A stretch of DNA of 64,000 nt, from assembly GCA_022072405.1 (NCBI GenBank), contig JAJVHX010000017.1:1-64000 (forward strand), in the 5' to 3' direction. Shown here one piece after another: positions 27,244 through 36,113 of this stretch (positions are counted from its first letter, which is position 1; each line of letters opens with the position of its first letter). The DNA comes from Phycisphaerae bacterium. Its GTDB lineage: Bacteria > Planctomycetota > Phycisphaerae > UBA1845 > CAIVHJ01. The notes under the pieces are model-generated. The model was not told the origin of the DNA. It saw nothing but the letters and a program-made list of their open reading frames with translations, and ran no database searches. Position numbers and translations under genes: made by a program.

Positions 27244-28662
27244 ATGCGCTGCGCCCGTTTAGTTGGATTTGTTCTATTGATAACAATGGTGAATTCCAGT
27301 GACGTTCAGGCCAAGGTCTATACGGTCGGGCGACTGGGCGACAGTATGGCAGGGTATAATGTTCGCGGTACCCTTCGTTATTGCATCGCACAAGCGAATG
27401 CCAATCCTGGACCCGATTCCATTAAATTCATTGTGAATGGCACGATCTATCTGACCAGCGCCTTGCCCGTTATTGAAGAGGATCTGGAAATTACTGGTCC
27501 GGGATCGACTCAATTAATACTTGACGGTGCTGGTAAATATCGAGTGCTTCAGATCGACCCTGGTGCGAAGGTAATTATCAGCGCTTTCACCATTGCTCAC
27601 GGGTATGCAGATATTAATCTGTCCATCGGGCCTGGTTTGGGTGGAGGGATAATTAATCTCGGTGGAGATTTACTGATGGACAGTATTATTCTGGATTCCA
27701 ATGGGGCTTTTATCAGCGGGGGAGGCCTGTTCAATGCGGATGCTTATGATGAAAATTACAACCTTTACACGGCGAAAGCCACATTGAATCATTGTCAGAT
27801 CATTAATAATCATGCCGGTGCCAATACTGATGAAGGTGGCACATCAGTTAATATGGGTGGCGGAATCTCCAGCGACAGCGGCGATATGAATATTCGATAC
27901 ACGACTATCCAGGGTAATTATATCAATGTGGATGGTGGTGCTCGGTCTGGTTCAGCAGATCGAAATATACATGTGTATGCCAAGGGTGGTGGAATATTTA
28001 TTGATGCCGCCTATGTAGTGATCGAACATTCTCTTATAGCAGATAACTATGTTCGCACTACCAATTTTAGTAATGATGTGAATCATTCTGAGGGCGGGGG
28101 TATTTTCAATATTGGAGATGTCAGAATTCAGAATAGCACGATTTCAGGGAATATGGCCCAGGCAGTCAAAACAGGTTCAGCTAGCGGGGGCGGCATCGAA
28201 GGGTTTGTTTTTCAACTGTCGCATAGCACGATTGCTAACAACCAGGCATATGGACATAACGCCGCTAAGGGCGGTGGTATGAGTATGGGTATATATCAGA
28301 TGCATCACTCTATTGTTGCCAACAACAATGTTTCCTGTGCGCAGTCACCAGCATATGGCCCGGATATAAATGGTGTTATTACGGAAAGCACCTACAACCT
28401 GATTGGCGATACCAAAGATGCTGATGGATTTTCTAGTACAGATCTGCTGAATATTGATCCAGGGCTTTGTACCCTGAGCGACAATGGCGGCCCGACCCTG
28501 TCGATGGCGCTGGCTCCGTGTTATACCGGTGACCCTTCCAGCCCGGCCCGTGATGCGGGCAATCCAAATATCTCCGAGGCGCCGGAATGGGATCAACGCG
28601 GAAACGGCTTTCCACGTATCTCAGGTCTGGCGATTGACATCGGGGCCTTGGAGATGCAGTGA
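27244..28662 (+). CDS. Secreted right-handed beta-helix protein with choice-of-anchor Q-like end
   Basis: The ATG at 27244 has AGGAGG eight bases upstream; the longer frame from 27163 lacks a site. A signal peptide (about residues 1-23, ending DVQA) is followed by GTLRYCIAQANANPGPDSIKF, the CSLREA-like opening of planctomycete polymorphic outer-surface proteins. The middle repeats strand-turn units rich in Gly and Asn (GGGIFNIGDVRIQNSTISGN), which fits a parallel beta-helix. The C-terminal segment LSMALAPC...SPARDAGNP...DIGALEMQ matches the choice-of-anchor Q pattern. Probably exported and surface-linked. Codon use looks more AT-rich than neighbours. Its last 42 bases overlap the end of the convergent symporter gene. 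Confidence 0.83.
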   Translation: MRCARLVGFVLLITMVNSSDVQAKVYTVGRLGDSMAGYNVRGTLRYCIAQANANPGPDSIKFIVNGTIYLTSALPVIEEDLEITGPGSTQLILDGAGKYRVLQIDPGAKVIISAFTIAHGYADINLSIGPGLGGGIINLGGDLLMDSIILDSNGAFISGGGLFNADAYDENYNLYTAKATLNHCQIINNHAGANTDEGGTSVNMGGGISSDSGDMNIRYTTIQGNYINVDGGARSGSADRNIHVYAKGGGIFIDAAYVVIEHSLIADNYVRTTNFSNDVNHSEGGGIFNIGDVRIQNSTISGNMAQAVKTGSASGGGIEGFVFQLSHSTIANNQAYGHNAAKGGGMSMGIYQMHHSIVANNNVSCAQSPAYGPDINGVITESTYNLIGDTKDADGFSSTDLLNIDPGLCTLSDNGGPTLSMALAPCYTGDPSSPARDAGNPNISEAPEWDQRGNGFPRISGLAIDIGALEMQ

Positions 28663-30441
28663 TTCTGCAGCAGCAGGATTCAGGCGGAAAAAATATCCCA
28701 CAATCAAAGCCAGCAATAAGGACAGGGCGCAGAGCAAGCTTCCGCGCCCGGTTGATTTTAAGAGCAAATCGCCCACGCCGAATAATGCTGTATATATGGC
28801 AATAGTTGCAAGCCCCCAGAGCAGCAGTGGTCGGCGGATACTCTGGCCAACGGTGTGTTCGTCACGCCAGCGTACCCAACCCGGACCCGGCGGTTGCACC
28901 CGCTGAACGAAGGCGCGTAAGACTTCTGCTGGTTCGGCGCGGACCGCGAATGTACCGATTAACGCCCCCAGTAAAGCCACCGGAACCGTGATCAGCAACG
29001 TGAAGGGCATTGTTGGTTGCGGAGCAAACAGGGGATGTAAGTCAGCCAATGCCGGGGCAAAAACCTTGGTCAGCACCGTCGATAAACCCGCGCCTAACAT
29101 ACAGCCGATTTCGGTCCAGGCGGTGACCCGCCACCAGAGCCAGCGCAAGATACCCACCACGCCCATACCCGCCATCAGATCAATGACAATACTCCAGCCA
29201 CCGAAGATCGATTTCATCTGCAGGGTGACTCCTGCTCCAATCAGCGCGACCAGCAGGGTGGCCAGATGACTGGCGCGGACATAATGACGATCAGAACGGC
29301 CGGGATTCAGATAGGGCATATATAAATCGTTGATCAGATAAGACGCGCTCCAGTTAAGCTGCGTGTTGACCGTGGACATGTACGCTGCGAGCAATGAAAC
29401 CAGCGCCAGACCAATCAGCCATTGCGGGCAGGTTTCGAGCATCAGTTGAATATATGTTGGTTCGGCTGTTTCAACCTGTGCGAGCAAATCGGGTTGCCCC
29501 TGCTGATGGAAATGGACCAGCGCACATAACCCGACAATAATCCAGGGCCAGGTGCGGATCACGTAGTGTGCGACGTTGAACCAGAGATAGCCCCAGATGG
29601 CGTGTTGTTCATTACGGGCCGAAAGCATCCGCTGCACCGCATAACCCTTGCCATCCGTCGGCGTCGAGGTAATCCAGTACAGGGTGATGTAAATGATAAA
29701 AGCGCTGAACGAGGTGCTGCCGGGGGTTGGGAAATAGTCGAGTCTGTCACTGAGATTCAACGCGTGCAGTTGCTGCAGGAGGCCGTCGATCGAACCCGTC
29801 GTCTCACGAACCGCGTAAAACGCGATCAGGTAGGCGGCGAGCATGGCGATGAGAAATTGGAAAAGATCATTGAGCATGACGCCGCCGGCCCCGCCGATCA
29901 TGGTGTAGAATACGGTGATGATGAAACAGACCAGCAGGGCGGTCAGGCCGTTGAGCGGCGTACACCATTCAACCACTTTGACCATGGCGAGATTGATCGT
30001 GCCCAGGACGAAGGCATTCTGGATGACCGCATGATAGAAAACATAAAAGAGGCGCAGCCAGCGGGCCCGGCTGGGTTGGTAGCGGATTTTGACCAGCTCG
30101 ACCTGGGTCAGGCAGCCACTGCGCCGCCACAACGCGGCAAAGAAAAAGACACCCAGCAGGCCGGAGGGAGCGACGCTCCACCACATCCAGTTACCGGCGA
30201 TTCCCTCAATAATCACCCGGCCGTTCACAAACAGCGGCGTATCCACGGAAAAGGTGGTAGCGACGATACTGGTACCGAGCATCCACCAGGAGACATGTCG
30301 ATCAGCCAGGAAATAACTTTGTATAGATCGGCGGCTGCGGGTCAGGTAATAGATGGAAAGGCCGAAACAGATCAGCAGATATCCTATGATCCAGTACCAG
30401 TCGATGGTTTGCAGTTGATGTCGGGCCATGGTGGAGGGCAT
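28621..30441 (-). CDS. Sodium:solute symporter (SSS family)
   Basis: This 606-residue inner-membrane protein has about 13-15 membrane helices. SSS features include the SYFLADRHVSWWMLGTSIVATTFS segment (residues about 42-65), GGAGGVMLNDLFQFLIAM (about 187-204) and LLAAYMSTVNTQLNWSASYLINDLY (about 347-371). Members co-transport sugars, amino acids, nucleosides or vitamins with Na+. The substrate cannot be read off; the neighbouring murein-recycling operon makes a sugar possible but unproven. GAGG stands about eleven bases before the ATG. The 3' end overlaps the convergent beta-helix gene by 42 bases. Confidence 0.9.
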   Translation of the reverse strand: MPSTMARHQLQTIDWYWIIGYLLICFGLSIYYLTRSRRSIQSYFLADRHVSWWMLGTSIVATTFSVDTPLFVNGRVIIEGIAGNWMWWSVAPSGLLGVFFFAALWRRSGCLTQVELVKIRYQPSRARWLRLFYVFYHAVIQNAFVLGTINLAMVKVVEWCTPLNGLTALLVCFIITVFYTMIGGAGGVMLNDLFQFLIAMLAAYLIAFYAVRETTGSIDGLLQQLHALNLSDRLDYFPTPGSTSFSAFIIYITLYWITSTPTDGKGYAVQRMLSARNEQHAIWGYLWFNVAHYVIRTWPWIIVGLCALVHFHQQGQPDLLAQVETAEPTYIQLMLETCPQWLIGLALVSLLAAYMSTVNTQLNWSASYLINDLYMPYLNPGRSDRHYVRASHLATLLVALIGAGVTLQMKSIFGGWSIVIDLMAGMGVVGILRWLWWRVTAWTEIGCMLGAGLSTVLTKVFAPALADLHPLFAPQPTMPFTLLITVPVALLGALIGTFAVRAEPAEVLRAFVQRVQPPGPGWVRWRDEHTVGQSIRRPLLLWGLATIAIYTALFGVGDLLLKSTGRGSLLCALSLLLALIVGYFFRLNPAAAESLHLQGPDVNRQT

Positions 30442-30548
30442 TATATCTGTTGCCTCGCCATCTACGCTTATTGTTTTTAACCATTCATGAAAATAATTTT
30501 ACAGCGAGCATTTGACATGCGGAAATAATCAGATCCGAAAGGGGCTGA

Positions 30549-31643
30549 TCAGCGGATACTCTGCGGATCGGCAGCATAACGCAGGGCGGTTTCACGGGTG
30601 ATACGGTTTTCGAGCAGCAGCATGCGCAGCGATTCATCCAGAGTCACCATGCCATCCTGCCGGCCGGTGAGTATGCAGTTGTCGATGGATTCAATTTTGC
30701 CAAATCGGATGGCGCTGCTGACCGGTGTGTTATTGTAAAGCACTTCGATGGCGAGGGCCCGTTTGTCTCCGGTTTTGCTGCTGGTCAGCAAGTGTTGACT
30801 GACCACGGCCCGCAGACTGAGGGCCAGCTGATTCCGCATATCCGCTTGTGATTCCTGCGGGAACAGGTCGATCAGTCTGCTGATCGCCCCTTTGGCGTCA
30901 CGGGTGTGCAGAGTCGCATAGACCATGTGGCCGGTTTCAGCGGCGCTGAGCGCCATCTGGGCGGTTTCGCGGTCCCGGATTTCACCGACCAGAATAATGT
31001 TGGGGTCCTGGCGGAGTGCATGTTTCAAGCCGTCGCTGAAACTGCGCACGTCCAGGCCCACTTCCCGTTGACTGACAATGGAACCGGCCACCGGTGGAAA
31101 AACATATTCAACCGGCTCCTCGATGGTGATGATGCGCTGGCTGCCCTGCTGGTTAAGCAATTGGATGAGCATGGCCAGGGTAGTGGTTTTTCCGGAGCCG
31201 GCGACACCGGTGATCAATACCAGGCCGTTGCGGAAATGGGCGAGACGGTGGGCGATCGGTTCCGGGAAACCGGCCCAGCTGAGCGTCGGGATCAGGTGAG
31301 GTATCAATCGAATGCAGGCGCCCCATTGCTGCTGGGCAAAGAAATAGTTGGCGCGGAAGCGATAATTATTTGCTTCCCGGGTGAGTTCGAAGGAAAAATC
31401 GGTATCTTTATCGGCCACATAGCGACGCAGCAGTTCTTCCGGGCAGAGTGTTACCAGCAGAGCGTGAATGGCCGATCCGGTCAGCGGTTGGCTACTGAGC
31501 AAATGGAACTGGCCATGGAGACGCGCCGTGGGCGGATAACCGCTGACCAGGTGCAGGTCGGATGCTCCCAAATCGACAGCCTGCATAAGCAGATCGTAGG
31601 CCTGGTTGTTGGAGGGTAAATGAGTGGGTGGCTTGCGTTGCAT
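30549..31643 (-). CDS. PilT-like twitching motility ATPase
   Basis: This is a type IV pilus retraction ATPase of the PilT/VirB11 family, 364 residues. Walker A GVAGSGKTTT (about 142-151), the Asp-box IITIEEPVEYVF, Walker B IILVGEIRDRETAQMAL and the His-box HMVYATLHTRDA are intact. The opening segment LLMQAVDLGASDLHLVSGYPP is the PAS-like N-domain of PilT. The ATG 31643 follows GGGAG by eight bases; a TTG at 31658 is less likely. No other pilus gene is nearby, so it may work with pilus components elsewhere, or with a type II system. The C-terminal AIRNLIREGK motif of classical PilT is not evident. Confidence 0.87.
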   Translation of the reverse strand: MQRKPPTHLPSNNQAYDLLMQAVDLGASDLHLVSGYPPTARLHGQFHLLSSQPLTGSAIHALLVTLCPEELLRRYVADKDTDFSFELTREANNYRFRANYFFAQQQWGACIRLIPHLIPTLSWAGFPEPIAHRLAHFRNGLVLITGVAGSGKTTTLAMLIQLLNQQGSQRIITIEEPVEYVFPPVAGSIVSQREVGLDVRSFSDGLKHALRQDPNIILVGEIRDRETAQMALSAAETGHMVYATLHTRDAKGAISRLIDLFPQESQADMRNQLALSLRAVVSQHLLTSSKTGDKRALAIEVLYNNTPVSSAIRFGKIESIDNCILTGRQDGMVTLDESLRMLLLENRITRETALRYAADPQSIR

Positions 31644-31704
31644 GGGACATACTCCCAAAGAGTGATCAGTTTGTGTGATCCATCGGTCAGGGAGCGGTGA
31701 ATAA

Positions 31705-31733
31705 TTGAGCTAAAGTAGTGGATGGCTTATAGT
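31705..31733 (+). promoter_or_regulatory. Sigma70-type promoter of the hypothetical secreted protein gene
   Basis: TTGAGC (31705-31710) and TATAGT (31728-31733) are 17 bases apart. Transcription would start near 31740, giving a leader of 50 bases before the ATG at 31790. Confidence 0.55.
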
Positions 31734-31789
31734 ACCAGCCAGAAAAAAGTTCCGGACAAGCGTAGGGCCAAGCTGGTGAGGAATTTCCC

Positions 31790-33634
31790 ATGAATATCAC
31801 GTTAACCGTCGGATGGATCACAGTGGCGGGTATCGGCAATCTGCTCGGATATGGTCAGGAAATTGCCCCGACCACTCAACCGGCCATTGCGCCGACTGCT
31901 ACCCAATCCAAATCATTATTAGAAGACCCGGCGCTGAAGCAGGCCCTCACCGAAGCCAGTGAATCTGGTATTCCCCATCGTGAACTGCTGGCATCTACCA
32001 TTACGCGTATCCTGGAGGAGCAACCTGTCCGCGACTTGAATGATTTCAAGATCGGGGCGCTGACGGTGCTGCGGCACAGCAACAATACGGAGAACCGCAT
32101 ACTGGCCGAGATGTATCTGCGTCTGTTGCAATACCCGCTGATCCGGGAAATAGAATGGCACCGCCGAACCGCAGAACAGATCAAGGTGGATGGCCAAAGG
32201 AAGGATTGGCCGGCTGAGGCGTTGATGAACATGCCCGCGCGCAAAAGCAGCAAGGATGATTATTTTCTCACCTCGTTTGGTGTGGTGCGTGGTGACAATC
32301 GACTGACGGTTTTATTCGAATTGAATCAACGGCCGTCGGAGAATGAGGCCCGATTAACCTGGGGTCTGGAGCTGACCCAACTGGCGGAAGGATATCAGAA
32401 CGTAGCCTATCTCGTGAATATCAACCAGGGGACGGCTCAGGTATTCGATGCGGCCGGTAAGGAGTTGCCCTCGCCGGAAGCAGCGAAGATCACATATAAA
32501 TCGACCGGACGTGTGACGGAAGTGGAGCTTCCGCTAGTCTGTTACAATTCGGATTTACGCAGTGTCTGTGTGCGTGGCTATGTGCAGGATGTGAAAAAGG
32601 GTGAAGCGATTGAGCGTACACCCTGGGTGGCGGCACAGACCGGAACCATCACCACTCCTACCGAATTGTTGATCGCTCTGGCGGCCAAGCGGGAGTTGCC
32701 CGCCGACAATCCATTGCCGGTGGCGATAGCCCTGCAGGAAGGACTGCTGCTGTCACGCTGCAATCCGGACCTGGCGGAACAGGTACGCAAGGATTCCTCT
32801 GATTTTCTGGAATTGGCGTTGGACATCGATGAGCGTCTGGGACTCGCCGAGCAGATGCCCTTGTCTAAAATGACGGCGGCGGCACAGTTATCCTGGGCCT
32901 GCCGCTACGACGGATATAAAACAATTGCCACCAGCGATGAATATAAGGCGTTGGTGGTTTCACCGCGAACCCTGGCGGATATGCGCGGCTATGCCGAAGT
33001 CAACGGCTGGCTTGGCAGTGATACGCTGGAGCAACTCCGCTTCATGATCACTCAGTTCATGGGCACTCATTTCAAGTCCTATGATTTTCCTGACGCCGAT
33101 TCCCGCCGGAAGGGTGCGGAATACATCGATGATCGTCCGGATGCTTATTATGAGTACGAGGGCAAAAAATATCTTGCTTATCGCGATGTGGATATCAACC
33201 TTCGCTGGGCGATGTTTGTCTATAAGAATGAATTAAAAGGCAACTGGGAACAAGGCCGACATGTGGAGCGGATGCTGGCCAAAGCAATCGGGCTGGTGAG
33301 TGTGTCGGCAGGATATCATGCCGCCGGCGAGGAGACGGCCTTCAACCTGGTGTTCGACAGCAAAATCAAACGCTGGTTTCCGCTGGGTGGTGATCCGGAA
33401 AAAACGGACGCCAAAGCGAAGTATCAATTTCATTGGTGTCGTCCCTGGCAGCGTCCGGAACGGTTTGTTTTCTGGAACGATCAACCTGAGAAGCTGCCGG
33501 AAGGAATCTGTCGTGGGCTGCTGCAGTCGGCGGTGGACGAGGTCAGCGGACGGCAACTGGCCACCAATCTCAGCAAGGGTATACCGGATAACCAGATCGA
33601 GAAATTATTACTGATGCCGATCGATTTGAAATAA
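31790..33634 (+). CDS. Hypothetical exported protein with a possible CBM9-like segment
   Basis: A hydrophobic N-terminus (residues 1-23) looks like a signal peptide, followed by a Thr/Pro/Ala-rich stretch (APTTQPAIAPTATQ). Residues about 125-280 open with KVDGQRKDWPAEAL and continue in strands, which resembles the opening of CBM9-like sugar-binding domains. Residues 290-614 are mostly helical with conserved-looking aromatic runs (YYEYEGKKYLAYRD, YQFHWCRPWQ). I cannot name a family or activity. GAGGA lies seven bases before the ATG. The next gene (a lipoprotein) follows 79 bases after the stop. Confidence 0.72.
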   Translation: MNITLTVGWITVAGIGNLLGYGQEIAPTTQPAIAPTATQSKSLLEDPALKQALTEASESGIPHRELLASTITRILEEQPVRDLNDFKIGALTVLRHSNNTENRILAEMYLRLLQYPLIREIEWHRRTAEQIKVDGQRKDWPAEALMNMPARKSSKDDYFLTSFGVVRGDNRLTVLFELNQRPSENEARLTWGLELTQLAEGYQNVAYLVNINQGTAQVFDAAGKELPSPEAAKITYKSTGRVTEVELPLVCYNSDLRSVCVRGYVQDVKKGEAIERTPWVAAQTGTITTPTELLIALAAKRELPADNPLPVAIALQEGLLLSRCNPDLAEQVRKDSSDFLELALDIDERLGLAEQMPLSKMTAAAQLSWACRYDGYKTIATSDEYKALVVSPRTLADMRGYAEVNGWLGSDTLEQLRFMITQFMGTHFKSYDFPDADSRRKGAEYIDDRPDAYYEYEGKKYLAYRDVDINLRWAMFVYKNELKGNWEQGRHVERMLAKAIGLVSVSAGYHAAGEETAFNLVFDSKIKRWFPLGGDPEKTDAKAKYQFHWCRPWQRPERFVFWNDQPEKLPEGICRGLLQSAVDEVSGRQLATNLSKGIPDNQIEKLLLMPIDLK

Positions 33635-33713
33635 GCAGCAATTAACAACAGGACATCTGCTCGCGGTTATAATGAACCATACCTCGCTGTTTCACTCAGC
33701 GCGGAGAAATACC

Positions 33714-34574
33714 ATGGCACGCGAAATATACGTCCTGCTCGGAACGGGTCTGCTATTTCTGGTGGGTTGCGATATCAGTATCGATATTCCCGACTATCCG
33801 GAAGCGAGTACGGATTATTCCGAATCGGCTTCGTTTGCCGGAATTGAGGAGCTGCACATTGACTGGCTGGCGGGTGATATTGTGCTGCTTGTCAATCCGG
33901 AAGCCACGAACATTACGGTTACCGGGACTAAGCAGGCCACTGCGGAAACCGAAGACGAAGCGGAACTCTTTCTGGCTGGTATTGATGTCGATCTCACTGA
34001 TGTGGGTGACGGGTTGATGACGATCGAAATGCAGGTGCCGCAGGTCAGCGGTTTCGCAGATTTTTCAGCCTCTGCCGAGGTGACGATTCCGGTGGGAGTG
34101 ATTCTGACGATCCACAATCCAGAGGGTGATGTGCGTCTGACCGGCAACAATCATCTGACTACCGTAACGGTAAGCGATGGCAATGTGACCATTCGTGAAC
34201 AACAGAGTGGCCACGTGCAGGTGACCGGTGATGAAGGTGACATCGATATCGAATCACGTAACGGCAATATAACGGTTGAGCTGGTACAGGGGACGGTGAC
34301 GCTTAAGTGCGAACCATCCCTCAATGCCCAGTTGCGTGTCGATTTGTTGACGGGCATTGTTAATCTGGCGGTGGACGAGGATTTTGGTGCACAGATGGTG
34401 GTAGAGGTCGATTCCGGCGACTTGGATCTTGATCTGGAAGGATTCCCAGTCAGCGATCTGGTGGTGGACGATGATCAGGTTTCTGCGACACTGGGTGATG
34501 GCACCGGCCTGATCGACATCCGGGTGGATGGGGGCACGATAATATTTGGGCCACTGACTGAAAATCTCTTTTGA
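33714..34574 (+). CDS. Lipoprotein with DUF4097-like beta-helix adhesin fold
   Basis: The ATG 33714 with GGAG eight bases upstream is preferred over 33672, where the sequence TATAAT overlaps the first codon and may be a promoter element. The signal peptide ends in the lipobox FLVGC with Cys20. The mature part, acidic and strand-rich, repeats short turns (GDVRLTGNNHLTTVTVSDGNVTIRE, GDIDIESRNGNITVELVQG), as in DUF4097 putative-adhesin proteins. It should be a membrane-anchored beta-solenoid of unknown role. Confidence 0.78.
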   Translation: MAREIYVLLGTGLLFLVGCDISIDIPDYPEASTDYSESASFAGIEELHIDWLAGDIVLLVNPEATNITVTGTKQATAETEDEAELFLAGIDVDLTDVGDGLMTIEMQVPQVSGFADFSASAEVTIPVGVILTIHNPEGDVRLTGNNHLTTVTVSDGNVTIREQQSGHVQVTGDEGDIDIESRNGNITVELVQGTVTLKCEPSLNAQLRVDLLTGIVNLAVDEDFGAQMVVEVDSGDLDLDLEGFPVSDLVVDDDQVSATLGDGTGLIDIRVDGGTIIFGPLTENLF

Positions 34575-34662
34575 GCAAACCGTAGTCATGCCGGGCGACA
34601 ACCGGCGTGAGCAGGTGTCCGCGCTGTTCAGCCTATTCGCTCTCTAAGTGTATAATTGTTGA

Positions 34663-34845
34663 TTAGATGATCGCGACGGTCTTGAGGACAATCTCTGCGG
34701 AGTCGCTTTGGCTGGCGTCGAAGCTGCTCGAACCATTGAGACCAGCCTGATCCAGTGCGGTAGTGCAACCCGTCGCCGGCAGCAGACCCAGCGTTCCCGC
34801 ACTCATGATCATTCCCATGACGATGGCTTTGACTCGTTTCACCAC
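34663..34845 (-). CDS. Small 60-residue lipoprotein
   Basis: The frame begins with GTG (34845; a second GTG follows directly), after an AGGGGGTG ribosome site five bases upstream. It encodes a signal peptide with the lipobox LPATGC, so about 33 residues remain after processing, beginning CTTALDQAGLNG and ending IVLKTVAII. No family is recognised. The main interest is its leader at 34846-34982, which can fold so as to mask this ribosome site. The product may be a short membrane-attached peptide. Coding status is inferred from the signal peptide and ribosome site. Confidence 0.6.
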   Translation of the reverse strand: MVKRVKAIVMGMIMSAGTLGLLPATGCTTALDQAGLNGSSSFDASQSDSAEIVLKTVAII

Positions 34846-34982
34846 TTAACACCCCCTGTGTGCGACTTTCTTCAGGGGGCGAAGCACAAATTATTCGTAC
34901 GAGATGAACCAATCTCGTCGGCGTTCCGACTTAGCGGTGTGCAGTTGGAGAGTGAGCCTCGACAGGCCCTGAAGAAGTGGCA
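34846..34982 (-). promoter_or_regulatory. Candidate structured leader (riboswitch-like) of the small lipoprotein
   Basis: A perfect 10 bp helix can form between TTCTTCAGGG (minus strand, 34976-34967) and CCCTGAAGAA (34877-34868), closing an 89-base domain that contains hairpins GTCGG-aacg-CCGAC (34917-34930) and ACGAGAT-tggttc-ATCTCGT (34899-34918); these two share a few bases. The 3' strand of the long helix overlaps CCCCCT (34879-34874), which is exactly complementary to the ribosome-site bases AGGGGG (34857-34852). The two pairings exclude each other: a long helix would expose, and its absence would mask, the ribosome site. A TATAAT at 34994-34989 would start the RNA near 34982; the -35 is poor. 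No known riboswitch class was recognised. The gap up to 35175 holds no other convincing gene. Confidence 0.5.
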
Positions 34983-35175
34983 CAACGAATTATAATTCCG
35001 TGGAGTCAGGATATAGGTGAGACTCTCGGAACAGACCACAACCAGTTCTACGACCACGCCAAAGATATAATTCGATTTCTGCGGCGCACATCTATCGGGT
35101 TTAAGCTGGGCAAAATACTCCGATCAATGAGACGAAGTGCTGTAAAAAATCACATTATCGGCCATGGGAAAGCGA

Positions 35176-35988
35176 TTAACGAAGCGAGGCACGCACGGTG
35201 GGGTGAGGGGAGTTTGCCAGAATATGCTCCAGATCGGCCAGATAACTGATGGTCCAGGTGGGTTGAATGAAGTGATAATCTTCTTCGGGCCAATAAGTGT
35301 CGATGCGGGGATGGCGGATCAGCGCAGTGGTCATGCCCAGTCGGGCGGGTCCGAGAACATCACCAATCGGCCAATCCCCGACAAAAAGTATTTCTTCGAA
35401 CTCGATGGATTCCCAGCCAGGCAAACGCCGAAGCTGTCCCAGCGCATCAAAATATATTCTCGGGTTGGGTTTGCGATAGCCAACCTCACTGGAAAAGGTA
35501 AAGGTCTGCAATCCGGCACGTAAACCCAGACGGTCGAGTTGCTGGAGGCAGTATGAGGCCGGGGCGGTGACGTTGCTGACCAGCCCGGTCGCCAGGCCCA
35601 GACGCTGTAGATTGATCAACACTTGATCGGCATGGTCGAGCAAGGAAAGTCCGTTAATCCAGTTATTCCAGAAAATACTCAGTACTTCAGTCAATAGCGC
35701 GGTGGTGATCAGCGGTTGATCGATGAGCCGCATGCTCAGCCACTCCCGTAACATCTGCGGAACATCAAGCTCAGGGTAAGTGGGGGCGGCATAATTCTGC
35801 TGCCGTGAAGCCAGCTGATAAGCATGAATAAATTCTTCCGCCGCCTGGGCAGATAATATCAGACCCTGCTGTTGCAACCGGGCAAAAGCCTGCCGGGCAC
35901 AAGTGAGCATGATCTGGCCTTCCTGATTGACGTTAGCCAGTGTGTTGCCCCAGTCGAAAAGTACCGCGCGAATAGGTCCTGATTTCAT
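35176..35988 (-). CDS. HAD-superfamily hydrolase
   Basis: A haloacid dehalogenase-like phosphatase of 270 residues. Motif I is VLFDWGNTLANV (about 10-21), where the first Asp is the nucleophile but the second usual Asp is replaced by Asn (DWGNT), a variant found in some HADs. Motif II is TGLVSNVTAP, motif III includes YRKPNPRIYFDAL and motif IV FVGDWPIGDVLGPARLGM. The middle (about 30-110) is the helical cap. ATG 35988 is preferred to the GTG at 36003, though neither has a strong ribosome site. Substrate unknown. The SelW-like gene is divergent from it. Confidence 0.85.
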   Translation of the reverse strand: MKSGPIRAVLFDWGNTLANVNQEGQIMLTCARQAFARLQQQGLILSAQAAEEFIHAYQLASRQQNYAAPTYPELDVPQMLREWLSMRLIDQPLITTALLTEVLSIFWNNWINGLSLLDHADQVLINLQRLGLATGLVSNVTAPASYCLQQLDRLGLRAGLQTFTFSSEVGYRKPNPRIYFDALGQLRRLPGWESIEFEEILFVGDWPIGDVLGPARLGMTTALIRHPRIDTYWPEEDYHFIQPTWTISYLADLEHILANSPHPTVRASLR

Positions 35989-36011
35989 CTCAATTTTCCG
36001 CACTAAATTTC

Positions 36012-36040
36012 TTGCCGAATATTTGCCCTGCAGGTATTAT
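36012..36040 (+). promoter_or_regulatory. Sigma70-type promoter of the SelW-like selenoprotein gene
   Basis: TTGCCG (36012-36017) and TATTAT (36035-36040) are 17 bases apart. A start near 36047 leaves about 67 bases before the ATG at 36114. Confidence 0.5.
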
Positions 36041-36113
36041 TTCGGATGAACAGCATGATTTTCCTGATGTTTGTTGTCCTCATCAGAGAATCCACTAAGA
36101 AGAGGTTCAGAAT

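Noticed and set aside
27020..27391. 123-codon minus-strand frame upstream of and across the beta-helix gene start
   Set aside because: The composition is Trp/Pro/Arg-rich nonsense, it runs antisense to a gene with a strong ribosome site and signal peptide, and it has no start signal of its own.
34628..34912. 94-codon minus-strand frame overlapping the small lipoprotein
   Set aside because: It is in another frame than the lipoprotein signal peptide, is His/Arg/Gln-rich, and its start sits inside the structured leader.
34977..35249. 90-codon plus-strand frame over the leader region of the small lipoprotein
   Set aside because: It begins with a GTG without a ribosome site and runs into the HAD gene antisense. 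No family match was recognised.
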